Origin: Pseudomonas viridiflava
GTDB lineage: Bacteria > Pseudomonadota > Gammaproteobacteria > Pseudomonadales > Pseudomonadaceae
DNA length: 64,000 nt
Reading direction: 5' to 3'
Assembly (NCBI RefSeq): GCF_900590885.1
Contig: NZ_UUON01000004.1
Span: forward strand, 62,001 to 126,000
The position numbers were made by a program, and so were the translations under genes. Shown here in pieces: positions 35,683-45,541 of the stretch (positions are counted from its first letter, which is position 1; each line of letters starts with the position of its first letter). The notes under the pieces are model-generated. The model was not told the DNA's origin and made no database searches. It was given only the letters and a program-made list of their open reading frames with translations.

Positions 35683-35997
35683 TTATTTTGGGGCGCACGC
35701 CAAAGCGATTCGCATCTTGATAATGGCGCGATTGAACTTGACCGTGGTGTTGGTGCTTTTACCCGCCGGTACCGTCACCGTGCGGCGACGTGGAGCTTCC
35801 GGGCCGTTGGTGAAGGTGACCGAACACACGGCGTCGTTGGTGCCGTAGTTGTTCAGTTGGATCGAGCTGATGTCGCCGTCCACGTCGGACGGGGTGTAGT
35901 CGATGCTCACGCCGTCGATTTTTTTAGTCACGTCGATGGGGTAGGCAAACGCGCTCATCGGCAGCAGCGCCAGCAACACACAACAGAATTTTCTCAT
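35683..35997 (-). CDS. Small periplasmic protein, 104 residues
   Basis: A signal peptide (1-18, ending SAFA) precedes YPIDVTKKIDGVSIDYTP. The mature part looks like a small beta sandwich with two cysteines (DAVCSVTF and ALACAPK) that can form a disulphide. Similar proteins in pseudomonads are sometimes named '3-phosphoglycerate kinase', which nothing in the sequence supports. Function unknown. It is divergent from the LysR gene at 36047. Confidence 0.78.
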   Translation of the reverse strand: MRKFCCVLLALLPMSAFAYPIDVTKKIDGVSIDYTPSDVDGDISSIQLNNYGTNDAVCSVTFTNGPEAPRRRTVTVPAGKSTNTTVKFNRAIIKMRIALACAPK

Positions 35998-36046
35998 TCG
36001 GCAGTCTCCAATAAGGACCGCCAGCTTAGGACAAGAGGAACCCATC

Positions 36047-36970
36047 TTGAAAGCGCCCCGCGTTACCCTCGATCAATGGCGCACGCTGCAAGCCGTGGTC
36101 GACCATGGCGGCTTCGCCCAGGCGGCCGAAGCGCTGCACCGTTCGCAGTCTTCGGTGAGCTACACCGTGGCCCGCATGCAAGACCAGCTCGGCGTGCCGC
36201 TGCTGCGCATCGACGGGCGCAAGGCGGTGCTCACCGAGGCCGGTGAAGTGCTGTTGCGCCGCTCCCGGCAACTGGTGAAAAACGCCAGCCAGCTCGAAGA
36301 CCTCGCCCACCATATGGAACAGGGCTGGGAAGCCGAGGTGCGCCTGGTGGTCGACGCCGCCTACCCGAATGCGCGCCTGGTGCGTGCCCTCACCGCCTTT
36401 ATGCCGCAAAGCCGTGGTTGCCGGGTGCGCCTGCGCGAAGAGGTGCTGTCGGGCGTCGAGGAACTGTTGATGGAAGGCGTGGCCGACCTGGCGATTTGCG
36501 GCTTCAGCATCCCCGGCTACCTGGGCACGGAAATGAGCGATGTGGAATTTGTCGCCGTGGCCCACCCCGAGCATCCCTTGCACCGCATGAACCGTGAACT
36601 CAGCTTCCAGGACTTGGAAAGCCAGATGCAGGTGGTGATCCGCGACTCTGGCCGCCAGCAACCGCGCGACGTCGGCTGGCTCGGCGCCGAACAGCGCTGG
36701 ACCGTCGGCAGCCTGGCCACCGCCGCCGCGTTTGTGGGCAGCGGCCTGGGCTTTGCCTGGCTGCCCCGGCACATGATCGAGCGCGAACTCGCCGAAGGCG
36801 TGCTCAAGCAGCTACCCTTGGAACAGGGCGGCAGCCGCCACCCCACGTTCTACCTGTACTCGAACAAGGACAAACCGTTGGGGCCGGCGACGCAGATCCT
36901 CGTGGAACTGCTGCGCACCTTTGACACCGCCCCACTGGACGCGCCTTTCGCCGCCCCGCAGCAAGCCTGA
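36047..36970 (+). CDS. LysR-type transcriptional regulator
   Basis: A 307-residue LysR regulator: winged helix MKAPRVTLDQWRTLQAVVDHGGFAQAAEALHRSQSSVSY (1-65) and an effector domain (about 92-300). The start is TTG at 36047, behind AAGAGGAACCCATC; no ATG fits the conserved N-terminus. It reads into an alpha/beta hydrolase gene 14 bases downstream. Confidence 0.86.
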   Translation: MKAPRVTLDQWRTLQAVVDHGGFAQAAEALHRSQSSVSYTVARMQDQLGVPLLRIDGRKAVLTEAGEVLLRRSRQLVKNASQLEDLAHHMEQGWEAEVRLVVDAAYPNARLVRALTAFMPQSRGCRVRLREEVLSGVEELLMEGVADLAICGFSIPGYLGTEMSDVEFVAVAHPEHPLHRMNRELSFQDLESQMQVVIRDSGRQQPRDVGWLGAEQRWTVGSLATAAAFVGSGLGFAWLPRHMIERELAEGVLKQLPLEQGGSRHPTFYLYSNKDKPLGPATQILVELLRTFDTAPLDAPFAAPQQA

Positions 36971-36984
36971 AACGGAGTTCACCC

Positions 36985-37788
36985 ATGGCCTGGTTCGACC
37001 ATGAAGGATGCAGTCTGCACTACGAGGAATACGGCCACGGCACCCCGCTGATCCTGATCCACGGCCTGGGCTCCAGCTGCCAGGACTGGGAGCTGCAGAT
37101 CCCGGTGCTGGCCAGGCATTACCGCCTGGTCGTGGTGGATGTACGCGGCCACGGGCGCTCCGACAAACCCCGCGAGCGCTACAGCATCGAAGGTTTCACC
37201 TTTGACCTGCTCGCCCTGATCGAACACCTCAACCTGCCCGCCGCCCATGTGGTGGGGCTGTCCATGGGCGGCATGATCGCCTTCCAGTTGGCAGTGAGCG
37301 AACCCGCGCGGGTCAAGAGCCTGTGCATCGTCAACAGCGCGCCCGAGGTCAAGCTGCGCAAACCCCATGAATACTGGTGGTGGGTGCAGCGCTGGACACT
37401 TTCACGCGTGGTCAGCCTGGCCACCATCGGCAAGGCCCTGGGCGAGCGGCTGTTCCCCAAACCCGCGCAGGCCGACCTGCGCCGCAAGATGGCCGAACGC
37501 TGGGCAAAAAACGACAAACGTGCTTATCTCGCCAGCTTCGACGCGATTGTGGGCTGGGGCGTGCAGGAACGACTTTCCAGAATTACCTGTCCAACCCTGG
37601 TCATCAGCGCCGACCACGACTACACCCCCGTGGCGCACAAACAAAACTATGTAAAACTGCTGCCCGATGCGCGGCTGGTGGTGATCGAGGATTCCCGCCA
37701 TGCCACGCCCTTGGATCAACCCGAAGTCTTTAACACCACCCTGCTCGATTTTCTAAAGACAGTCGAAACCACTACCCAGGATCACTGA
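36985..37788 (+). CDS. Alpha/beta hydrolase
   Basis: A 267-residue alpha/beta hydrolase. The oxyanion region is LIHGLGSSCQDW (25-36); the nucleophile is S93 in GLSMGGM; the acid is probably in the loop near SADHDYTPV; the histidine is in EDSRHATPL near 237. No signal peptide. The family includes enol-lactonases and esterases; the substrate cannot be read from sequence. It is flanked closely by LysR upstream and ppiA downstream (3 bases apart). Confidence 0.85.
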   Translation: MAWFDHEGCSLHYEEYGHGTPLILIHGLGSSCQDWELQIPVLARHYRLVVVDVRGHGRSDKPRERYSIEGFTFDLLALIEHLNLPAAHVVGLSMGGMIAFQLAVSEPARVKSLCIVNSAPEVKLRKPHEYWWWVQRWTLSRVVSLATIGKALGERLFPKPAQADLRRKMAERWAKNDKRAYLASFDAIVGWGVQERLSRITCPTLVISADHDYTPVAHKQNYVKLLPDARLVVIEDSRHATPLDQPEVFNTTLLDFLKTVETTTQDH

Positions 37789-37791
37789 CCC

Positions 37792-38355
37792 ATGCTGAAA
37801 AAAATCGCCTTCCTTGCCGGTTCTGTTCTGTTCGCTGCCAACCTGATGGCCGCCGAGCCCGCCAAGGCGCCCCACGTACTGATCACCACCACCAACGGTG
37901 ACATTGAAATCGAACTGGACCCGGTCAAGGCACCGATCAGCACCAAGAATTTCCTGGCCTATGTCGACAAGGGTTTCTACACCAACACGATTTTCCACCG
38001 TGTGATCCCGGGCTTCATGGTCCAGGGCGGCGGGTTCACCGCGCAGATGTCGCAAAAGCCGACCGAAGCGCCGATCAAGAACGAAGCCAGCAATGGCCTG
38101 CATAACGTGCGTGGGACCTTGTCGATGGCCCGCACCAATGACCCGAACTCGGCCACCAGCCAGTTCTTCATCAACGTGGCCGACAACGCCTTCCTCGACC
38201 CGGGCCGCGATGCCGGTTATGCCGTGTTCGCCAAAGTGGTCAAGGGCATGGACGTGGTTGATGTGATCGTCAACTCGCAGACCACCACCAAGCAGGGCAT
38301 GCAGAACGTGCCAATCGATCCTGTTGTGATCAAGTCGGCCAAGCGCATCGACTGA
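37792..38355 (+). CDS. ppiA: Periplasmic peptidyl-prolyl cis-trans isomerase (cyclophilin)
   Basis: A 187-residue cyclophilin. The signal peptide ends NLMA (1-20). The fold starts at [17 protein letters not shown]; active-site residues lie in [15 protein letters not shown] (Arg and Phe) and [10 protein letters not shown]. It assists proline isomerisation in exported proteins. A hairpin (38373-38397) follows the stop. Confidence 0.93.
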   Translation: MLKKIAFLAGSVLFAANLMAAEPAKAPHVLITTTNGDIEIELDPVKAPISTKNFLAYVDKGFYTNTIFHRVIPGFMVQGGGFTAQMSQKPTEAPIKNEASNGLHNVRGTLSMARTNDPNSATSQFFINVADNAFLDPGRDAGYAVFAKVVKGMDVVDVIVNSQTTTKQGMQNVPIDPVVIKSAKRID

Positions 38356-38372
38356 GGTCTGCAGGTAGCTTC

Positions 38373-38397
38373 GCGCGGTGCCCACAAGGCACCGCGC
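38373..38397 (+). terminator. Hairpin terminator after ppiA
   Basis: GCGCGGTGCC and GGCACCGCGC form a perfect 10-bp stem with a five-base loop. It lacks a T-run, so it may act in mRNA stability rather than strong termination. Confidence 0.65.
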
Positions 38398-38407
38398 GCA
38401 TTTGAAC

Positions 38408-38438
38408 AGGAGAGCCCGCCAGGCGGGCGTCAACCCTA

Positions 38439-38441
<3 letters not shown>
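38408..38441 (+). promoter_or_regulatory. Ribosome-binding site with a structured spacer
   Basis: AGGAGA (38408-38413) lies 25 bases before the ATG at 38439, too far for normal initiation. A GCCCGC/GCGGGC hairpin with a three-base loop (38414-38428) fills most of the gap. If folded, the remaining spacer is ten bases. There is no other Shine-Dalgarno or start in frame. Confidence 0.5.
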
Positions 38442-40271
<1,830 letters not shown>

Positions 40272-40297
40272 TATTCCAAGCCAGTACACTGTCCAAA

Positions 40298-40344
40298 AAT
40301 GTGGGAGGGGCGGTGCGACGATTCGACTTGCCCCCTCCCACATT
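40298..40344. repeat. REP variant repeat R4 (single short hairpin)
   Basis: GTGGGAGGGG and CCCCTCCCAC form a short palindrome that holds the 16-base CGGTGCGACGATTCGA insertion (40311-40326). Forty-one bases from AAAAATG to CTTGCCCCC are identical to the left arm of R3 at 28672-28712. Confidence 0.88.
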
Positions 40345-40471
40345 GCTTATCTGGATTTGTGTGAAAACCGTGCTGTACTCAGTGCAGTGCCCAGACGGGC
40401 GCTGAAGTAAATCTGCAGGGAGCATCACTGATTTACTGATTCGGTAGAGATATCTATCAAGGACGTGTTGC

Positions 40472-41173
40472 ATGTCTTTGTTCAAGCGTTCAGTCACAGA
40501 GGGGTTAGGTACGTTTTGGCTGGTGTTGGGCGGTTGCGGGAGTGCGGTGTTGGCCGCCGCGTTCCCGGCAGTCGGGATCGGGTTGCTGGGTGTGTCCCTG
40601 GCGTTCGGGCTCACCGTGCTGACCATGGCATTTGCCATCGGGCATATCAGCGGTTGTCACCTCAACCCGGCGGTATCGGTGGGGCTGGTCGTGGGCGGGA
40701 GGTTTCCGGCCAGGGAGTTACCGGCGTATATCGTGGCACAAGTCATTGGCGGGGTAGTCGCCGCCGCGCTGCTCTATTTCATTGCCAGTGGCAAGCCGGG
40801 CTTTGAACTGGCGTCAGGCCTGGCGTCCAACGGCTATGCCGAGCATTCGCCAGGGGGCTACTCGCTGGCGGCGGGGTTTGTGAGTGAGGTGGTGATGACG
40901 GCGATGTTCCTGCTGATCATCCTCGGTGCCACTGACCACCGCGCGCCCAAGGGTCTCGCGCCCATCGCCATCGGCCTGGCCCTGACATTGATCCACCTGA
41001 TCTCCATTCCCGTAACCAACACCTCAGTCAACCCGGCGCGCAGTACCGGGCCTGCGCTGATCGTCGGCGGGTGGGCGATCCAGCAGTTGTGGATGTTCTG
41101 GCTCGCGCCGATCCTGGGCGCGGCCATTGCCGGCGTGGCCTATCGATGGCTGGGCAAGGAGGAGCCGGCCTAG
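40472..41173 (+). CDS. aqpZ: Aquaporin Z
   Basis: A 233-residue water channel with six helices and two NPA half-helices: NPA at 65-67 and 187-189. R190 after the second NPA is the selectivity-filter Arg, and H175 stands at the filter position of water-specific channels. Length and ends match AqpZ. It is followed by the left copy of the 26-bp repeat that borders the brnTA insert. Confidence 0.95.
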   Translation: MSLFKRSVTEGLGTFWLVLGGCGSAVLAAAFPAVGIGLLGVSLAFGLTVLTMAFAIGHISGCHLNPAVSVGLVVGGRFPARELPAYIVAQVIGGVVAAALLYFIASGKPGFELASGLASNGYAEHSPGGYSLAAGFVSEVVMTAMFLLIILGATDHRAPKGLAPIAIGLALTLIHLISIPVTNTSVNPARSTGPALIVGGWAIQQLWMFWLAPILGAAIAGVAYRWLGKEEPA

Positions 41174-41184
41174 CGCAAACGGAG

Positions 41185-41210
41185 TCAGCCCTGCCGATAA
41201 GGCAGGGCTG
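41185..41210. repeat. Left copy of the 26-bp direct repeat bordering brnTA
   Basis: Exact match over 26 bases to 41812-41837. The unit contains a perfect palindrome (cagccctgcc and ggcagggctg around gataa). Here it follows aqpZ by 11 bases and may act as its terminator; at the right copy the same bases are the last codons of the GNAT gene. Confidence 0.9.
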
Positions 41211-41228
41211 AATTCAATTGACGACCGT

Positions 41229-41477
41229 TCAGCCCTGATGGGCCCGCATGTATTGGCGTAATAGCTGATTGATGCGTGTCTGGTAGCCCGTACCTTGACC
41301 TTTGAACCACTCCAGAACGTCGGCATCCAGGCGAATAGTCACCGCCTGCTTTACGGGTACACGCAACTCGGCACGCTGGAAAAAGTCAGCGCCCAGCTCT
41401 GGAATTTCACTGGTATCAATTTCTTCATCGCTCATCTTGGCCAAGCGCTCCCAATCAGTTTTCGATGTTTGCGTCAT
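41229..41477 (-). CDS. brnA: BrnA-family antitoxin
   Basis: An 82-residue antitoxin. The N-terminal half (1-45, acidic; SDEEIDTSEIPELGADFF) wraps the toxin. The C-terminal part, VTIRLDADVLEWFKGQGTGYQTRINQLLRQYMR, is the ribbon-helix-helix DNA-binding domain. It overlaps the brnT end by 23 bases, which is typical of BrnTA order (toxin first). It should bind the palindrome at 41742-41765 and repress its own operon. Confidence 0.92.
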   Translation of the reverse strand: MTQTSKTDWERLAKMSDEEIDTSEIPELGADFFQRAELRVPVKQAVTIRLDADVLEWFKGQGTGYQTRINQLLRQYMRAHQG

Positions 41478-41733
41478 AGTATTTGGCCTCCTTCTTGGTT
41501 GCTTTTCGGGCGGAGATGATACGAATCACATCACCACACCGTTCGGTGTATACGACCACACCCATTAACAATTTGATCCAGCCAATACAGATCCAACGCT
41601 CCTCGCCATAATCCGCTCGATCATCGCGCAAGGCCAGTATTGGGTGCCGAAAAATATCCGGAACGTCATTGAAATCGATGCCGTGTTTAGAAATATTGGC
41701 TTTGTTCTTGGATTCATCCCACTCAAAATGCAT
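41455..41733 (-). CDS. brnT: BrnT-family ribonuclease toxin
   Basis: A 92-residue RelE-fold RNase toxin that cuts mRNA and stops growth when unbound. FEWDESKNKANISKHGIDF (3-21) is the signature opening; the conserved core continues with DYGEERWICIGWI and VYTERCGDVIRIISARKATKKEAKYY. Base composition is clearly more AT-rich than the flanking genes. All family signature residues look intact, so the toxin is probably functional. Confidence 0.93.
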   Translation of the reverse strand: MHFEWDESKNKANISKHGIDFNDVPDIFRHPILALRDDRADYGEERWICIGWIKLLMGVVVYTERCGDVIRIISARKATKKEAKYYDANIEN

Positions 41734-41741
41734 GGCACATC

Positions 41742-41765
41742 CTGTATGTACTTTTGTACATACAG
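41742..41765 (-). promoter_or_regulatory. Operator of the brnTA operon
   Basis: CTGTATGTAC and GTACATACAG are perfect 10-base inverted arms separated by TTTT. It ends 9 bases upstream of the brnT start. The position and symmetry suit binding by a BrnA dimer or tetramer overlapping the promoter and leader. Confidence 0.8.
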
Positions 41766-41811
41766 GTTAGCGATCCCATGGTTTCTTAGCTTGGCTCCCA
41801 GACCAGTGGCT

Positions 41812-41837
41812 TCAGCCCTGCCGATAAGGCAGGGCTG
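41812..41837. repeat. Right copy of the 26-bp direct repeat bordering brnTA
   Basis: The same 26 bases as 41185-41210. Here they encode the last codons and stop of the GNAT gene (ALPYRQG then TGA). The bases on either side of the two copies differ, so the identity is sharply bounded. Confidence 0.9.
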
Positions 41838-42936
41838 CCCTCGCCTCTTCGGCGTACGCCAAAATCCCTACCCGCTCACGCTCGAGGAAATCCTCCACGG
41901 CATTCTTCAACCCCGGGTGGCGCAGGTAGTGCCATGAGTGGGTGATCACCGGTTCAAACCCGCGAATCAGCTTGTGCTCGCCCTGGGCGCCGGCGTCGAA
42001 GCGTTGCAGGCCGTGGGCGATGGCATAGTCCATGCCCTGGTAGAAACAGGTTTCGAAATGCAGGCGGTCGAACTCGGCCAGGCAGCCCCAGTAACGACCG
42101 TAGAAGCTATCGCCACCGATCAGGCTGAAGGCCATGGCCACCGGCCGTGAACCCTGCTTGGCCAGCACCACGCGGATGGCTTCGGGCATGCGTTCGGCCA
42201 ACAGGCTGAAAAACGCGCGGGTCAGGTAGGGCGTTTGCCGGCGTACCGCGTAGGTATTGGCGTAGCAGGCGTAGACAAAATCCCACTGCGCCTCGCTCAG
42301 TTCATGGCCTTGCAACCACTCGAAGTCGATGCCCTGCCCCGCCACTTGCTCGCGCTCCTTGCGCATCTGTTTGCGCTTGCGTGAGCTGAGGGCGTCGAGG
42401 AAATCCTGGAAGTCGCGGTAGCCACGGTTCTGCCAGTGAAACTGGCAACCGAGGCGTTGCAACCAGCCCGGTTGCTGGGCCAGGGCATCATCGGCGAGCA
42501 CGTCGGTGAAGTTGATGTGAGCACTGGAGAGGCCTTCGATTTCCAGGTAACCCGGCAGGCTTTTGAGCAGCTCGAAACCGTCCTCGGCGCTACCCGCCAG
42601 CAAGCGCGGGCCGCTGACCGGGCTGAACGGCACGGCCGTGAGCAGCTTGGGAAAGTAATCAATGCCCGCGCGCTCACAGGCGTCGGCCCAGCCGTGATCG
42701 AACACGTACTCGCCATAGGAGTGCCACTTGCGATAGCTGGGCAAGGCCGCCACCAGCCGATCGCCCTCCCAGTGCAACAGATGCTCCGGTTGCCAACCCG
42801 AATGCGGGCCCAGGCTGGCGCTGTCTTCCAGCGCGCTGAGGAAGGCATGCCGCACAAAGGGCTGAGCCTGTGGGACCAGTGCATCCCAAACCTGCGGGGC
42901 GATTTCGGACAGGCTGTCCAGGCGTTGCAACGGCAT
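41812..42936 (-). CDS. GNAT-superfamily N-acyltransferase (DUF482, FemAB-like)
   Basis: A 374-residue protein of the COG3146/DUF482 group, with a GNAT fold like that of FemAB peptidoglycan enzymes. PFVRHAFLSALEDSASLGPHSGW and FHWQNRGYRDFQDFLDALSSRKRKQ are hallmark blocks. ATG 42936 follows GTGAGG with a six-base gap; a GTG at 42948 is less likely. Substrate unknown. Its 3' end supplies the 26-bp sequence repeated on the far side of brnTA. Confidence 0.85.
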   Translation of the reverse strand: MPLQRLDSLSEIAPQVWDALVPQAQPFVRHAFLSALEDSASLGPHSGWQPEHLLHWEGDRLVAALPSYRKWHSYGEYVFDHGWADACERAGIDYFPKLLTAVPFSPVSGPRLLAGSAEDGFELLKSLPGYLEIEGLSSAHINFTDVLADDALAQQPGWLQRLGCQFHWQNRGYRDFQDFLDALSSRKRKQMRKEREQVAGQGIDFEWLQGHELSEAQWDFVYACYANTYAVRRQTPYLTRAFFSLLAERMPEAIRVVLAKQGSRPVAMAFSLIGGDSFYGRYWGCLAEFDRLHFETCFYQGMDYAIAHGLQRFDAGAQGEHKLIRGFEPVITHSWHYLRHPGLKNAVEDFLERERVGILAYAEEARAALPYRQG

Positions 42937-43054
42937 CGGCATCCTCACTGAATCATGGCGTGAAAGCCTCGCGAGTATCGCTTATCGCCGGGCCCAAAAC
43001 ACCCCCGATTCGCGCGACAACGCTCTAAATCAATAGTTTCATTCTTAAATAATT

Positions 43055-43070
43055 TGTCATCTAGATGACA
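43055..43070. promoter_or_regulatory. Perfect 16-bp palindrome upstream of the porin gene
   Basis: TGTCATCTAGATGACA is fully self-complementary, 150 bases before the porin start. It resembles operators of GntR-type regulators. It is not a Pho box: the halves are inverted, not direct repeats. The regulator is unknown. Confidence 0.5.
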
Positions 43071-43219
43071 TCAGTTCGCCACTGCTGCGTCATAAACGAT
43101 CGTGATACTGACGCCTGTTTTTAGAGCGCCTGGTTCTAACAGGTGGTTATTTTTCCGTCCGTCATCGGTCGGTTGTGTCCTGGATGGTTTGCCATCCCTC
43201 CTCACTTTCGGAGATTGAT

Positions 43220-44563
43220 ATGCGTCTTGCTTCCACTAAAACTGCGGCGGTCCTGTGCGGCGGCCTGTTGCTGGCCCTGAGCATTCCGGCCACCGCTGCA
43301 GTCGACGCTAAATTGCTCGACATGCTCAAGGCTAACGGCCAGATCACCACTGCGCAGTACACCGAACTGCAAAACGAATTGGCCAAAGACCAGAAAGAAC
43401 AGCAGATCGCACGGCAAGCTCAACAAGAGACCAACGAACAGATCGCGGCCACCGCGAAGAAAACCAACGAGCTGAGCAGCTTCGACCAGAAGCTGGCCTG
43501 GGCCGCCAAGACTCAGTTCAAGGGTGATGTGCGCATGCGTCACGAGACCATTAAGGTCGAAGGCGAGAATGGCGTCACCCGTGCCGGCGTGACCGGTCGT
43601 GACAAGGACCGCGAACGCATCCGTGCACGCCTCGGGGCCTACACCGAAATCAACCCACAGGTGGACACCGGTATCCGTATCGCCACAGGCGGCGGCAGCG
43701 ATGCACGCTCCACCAACCAGGACCTGGACGGCTACTTCGATAAAAAATCGATCTGGCTGGACCTTGGCTACATCGACTACCACCCTGACCAGATCAAAAA
43801 CCTGCACATCATCGGCGGCAAAATGCTACAGCCGTGGGTCAACATGGGCGACGTGATCTGGGATAGCGACATCAACCCGGAAGGCCTGGCCGTCACCTAC
43901 AAGTACCCACTGGGCGGCAGCGCCGAGCTGTTCGGCAGCCTGGGTAACTACAACCTCAAGGACAACGTGGACGGCGACGGCGTGCAATACCGCCATGACC
44001 TGCGCCTGACCACCGGCCAGTTGGGTACCCGTTTCTCGGTGACCGACAACCTCAAAGTCACCCTGGGCGGCAGTGTCTACGCCTACCAGAACGATGAAGA
44101 CAGCCGTGCCGCGGGGACCAGCACGCCGAACGTACTGGCCACCAACGGCAACACGCCCAATGGTGAGTTCCGCCTGTATGAAGGCTTCAGCCAAGTCGAT
44201 ATCGGCGGCCTGGCAGTCCCTCTGGCCTTCTACGGCCAGTACGTGAAAAACAACGACGCCATCGACGATGCGGACACCGCCTGGTTGCTGGGTGCCAAGT
44301 CCAAGGTGTTTGGCTTCAACCTGGACTACAACTATCGCGACGTAGAGAAAAACGCCGTGGTCGGCGCATTCACCGATTCGGACTTCGGCGGCGGCTTCAC
44401 CGGTTCCCGTGGTCACAAGTTCAAGGTCGGCTACGACATCGACAAGAACTTCGCCATCGGTGCCACTTACTTCCTGACCAAGACCGACACCTACAGCCGC
44501 ACGCTCGTAGACCGCAGCGCCAAGGCCAACACCTTCCAGCTGGACGCCGAAGCCAAGTTCTGA
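43220..44563 (+). CDS. Putative outer-membrane porin
   Basis: A 447-residue porin. Signal peptide 1-25 (ending IPATAA). Residues 26-90 form a periplasmic coiled coil (LLDMLKANGQITTAQYTELQNELAKDQ), then a barrel of about sixteen strands ending in FQLDAEAKF with C-terminal Phe. I chose the ATG at 43220, behind CGGAGATTGAT; the frame is open further up but has no signal there. The substrate is unknown. Long leader (about 150 bases) after the palindrome. Confidence 0.85.
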   Translation: MRLASTKTAAVLCGGLLLALSIPATAAVDAKLLDMLKANGQITTAQYTELQNELAKDQKEQQIARQAQQETNEQIAATAKKTNELSSFDQKLAWAAKTQFKGDVRMRHETIKVEGENGVTRAGVTGRDKDRERIRARLGAYTEINPQVDTGIRIATGGGSDARSTNQDLDGYFDKKSIWLDLGYIDYHPDQIKNLHIIGGKMLQPWVNMGDVIWDSDINPEGLAVTYKYPLGGSAELFGSLGNYNLKDNVDGDGVQYRHDLRLTTGQLGTRFSVTDNLKVTLGGSVYAYQNDEDSRAAGTSTPNVLATNGNTPNGEFRLYEGFSQVDIGGLAVPLAFYGQYVKNNDAIDDADTAWLLGAKSKVFGFNLDYNYRDVEKNAVVGAFTDSDFGGGFTGSRGHKFKVGYDIDKNFAIGATYFLTKTDTYSRTLVDRSAKANTFQLDAEAKF

Positions 44564-44670
44564 TCTGAGTGTTTCAAGCCTTGGGCCAGGACGGCCCGAG
44601 GTCGCTGCAACAGCCTTGCGTGGGTGGAACGGTCCCCATCATCCGTCCGGTCCACCTACGCGAGCCTGCT

Positions 44671-44916
44671 TTATTCCCCGCCTTGCTGATCCTTGAGCCG
44701 TTCGGCAGCCAGCCGCTGCGCCAAGGCATCCACATCCTTTACCGGCTCCTCGGGCATTATCTTCAGCGTCGCCTGCATCAGGCGCATCTGGCGGATAAAC
44801 CGTCGGCAGTTGGGGCAGAACATCAAGTGATGGCGCACCAGCAAGCGCTCGCGAAAGCTCAATTGCCCATCGAGATAGTCACTGGAACGCGCCACTTGTT
44901 CTTTACAGGTCAGCAT
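44671..44916 (-). CDS. Zinc-finger anti-sigma factor
   Basis: An 81-residue protein with the zf-HC2 signature of ZAS anti-sigma factors: MLTCKEQVARSSDYLDGQLSF, then HHLMFCPNCRRF, giving the His-x3-Cys-x2-Cys zinc site. It has no membrane helix, so it is a soluble anti-sigma, perhaps redox sensitive. Its ATG lies inside the stop region of the sigma gene (ATGCTGA, 7-base overlap), so the two are made in fixed ratio. Confidence 0.85.
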   Translation of the reverse strand: MLTCKEQVARSSDYLDGQLSFRERLLVRHHLMFCPNCRRFIRQMRLMQATLKIMPEEPVKDVDALAQRLAAERLKDQQGGE

Positions 44917-45524
44917 TCGCCCGTTTCCTCAAAATGCTCCACCGTGGCGAAGACTTTAAGCCGTGCTCGATGCAACAGCACACGGACATTGGAGAGCGAC
45001 AGCGTCAGAAGATTACAGATCTCTTCCAACTCCAGGCCCTGGCGTTCACGCAGTACCAGCACGCTGCTTTGCAGTTCAGACAGGCTCAACAACGTGTGTT
45101 CCAGGCATTTGCGCAGTTCGTCCTCGGTCAGCAGGGCTTCCGGGGTGTCCTGGTGCCAGGCATACGGGGCGACGGCCCAGTGACCATCGTCGGGCACAAA
45201 ACGCTCATCACCGATGGTGCCATGAGGCGACGGTAAATCGTCGAGCAGCACTTCCCGACGATTCTGTTTGTAGCGGCCTTTGGCGGCGTTGGCGGTGATG
45301 GTCAGCAGCCAGGTCTTGAGGCTGGAACGCCCCTCGAACTTGGCCAGATTGCGCACCACCGACAGCCAGGCGTCCTGCACCACTTCGTCGGCATGGCGCT
45401 GGCCGACGATGGCATACGCCACCGCCCGCATCGCGCTCTGGTAGGTGGTGACCAATTCCTTATAGGCCCGCTGCTCACCCTTGAGCAGGCGTTCAAGCAG
45501 GTGCGCGTCGTCCGCTGCTGCCAT
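44910..45524 (-). CDS. ECF-type RNA polymerase sigma factor
   Basis: A 204-residue extracytoplasmic-function sigma factor. Region 2 (about 15-85) contains YAIVGQRHADEVVQDAWLSVVRNLAKFEGRSSLKTWLL; region 4 (about 135-195) has LLSLSELQSSVLVLRERQGLELEEICNLLTLSLSNVRVLLHRAR. It precedes its anti-sigma gene with overlap. In P. aeruginosa the neighbour of an atypical FabH (PA3286) is also an ECF sigma gene (PA3285), and the same pair is seen here. Confidence 0.9.
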   Translation of the reverse strand: MAAADDAHLLERLLKGEQRAYKELVTTYQSAMRAVAYAIVGQRHADEVVQDAWLSVVRNLAKFEGRSSLKTWLLTITANAAKGRYKQNRREVLLDDLPSPHGTIGDERFVPDDGHWAVAPYAWHQDTPEALLTEDELRKCLEHTLLSLSELQSSVLVLRERQGLELEEICNLLTLSLSNVRVLLHRARLKVFATVEHFEETGEC

Positions 45525-45541
45525 GCAAGACCTCGATGTGG

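Noticed and set aside
41211..41811. Integrase, transposase or IS ends within the brnTA insert
   Set aside because: Only brnT, brnA and the operator fit in the insert; there is no recombinase gene or terminal inverted repeat.
43055..43070. Pho box reading of the palindrome TGTCATCTAGATGACA
   Set aside because: A Pho box needs direct repeats of CTGTCAT with 4 bases between; here the two halves are inverted.
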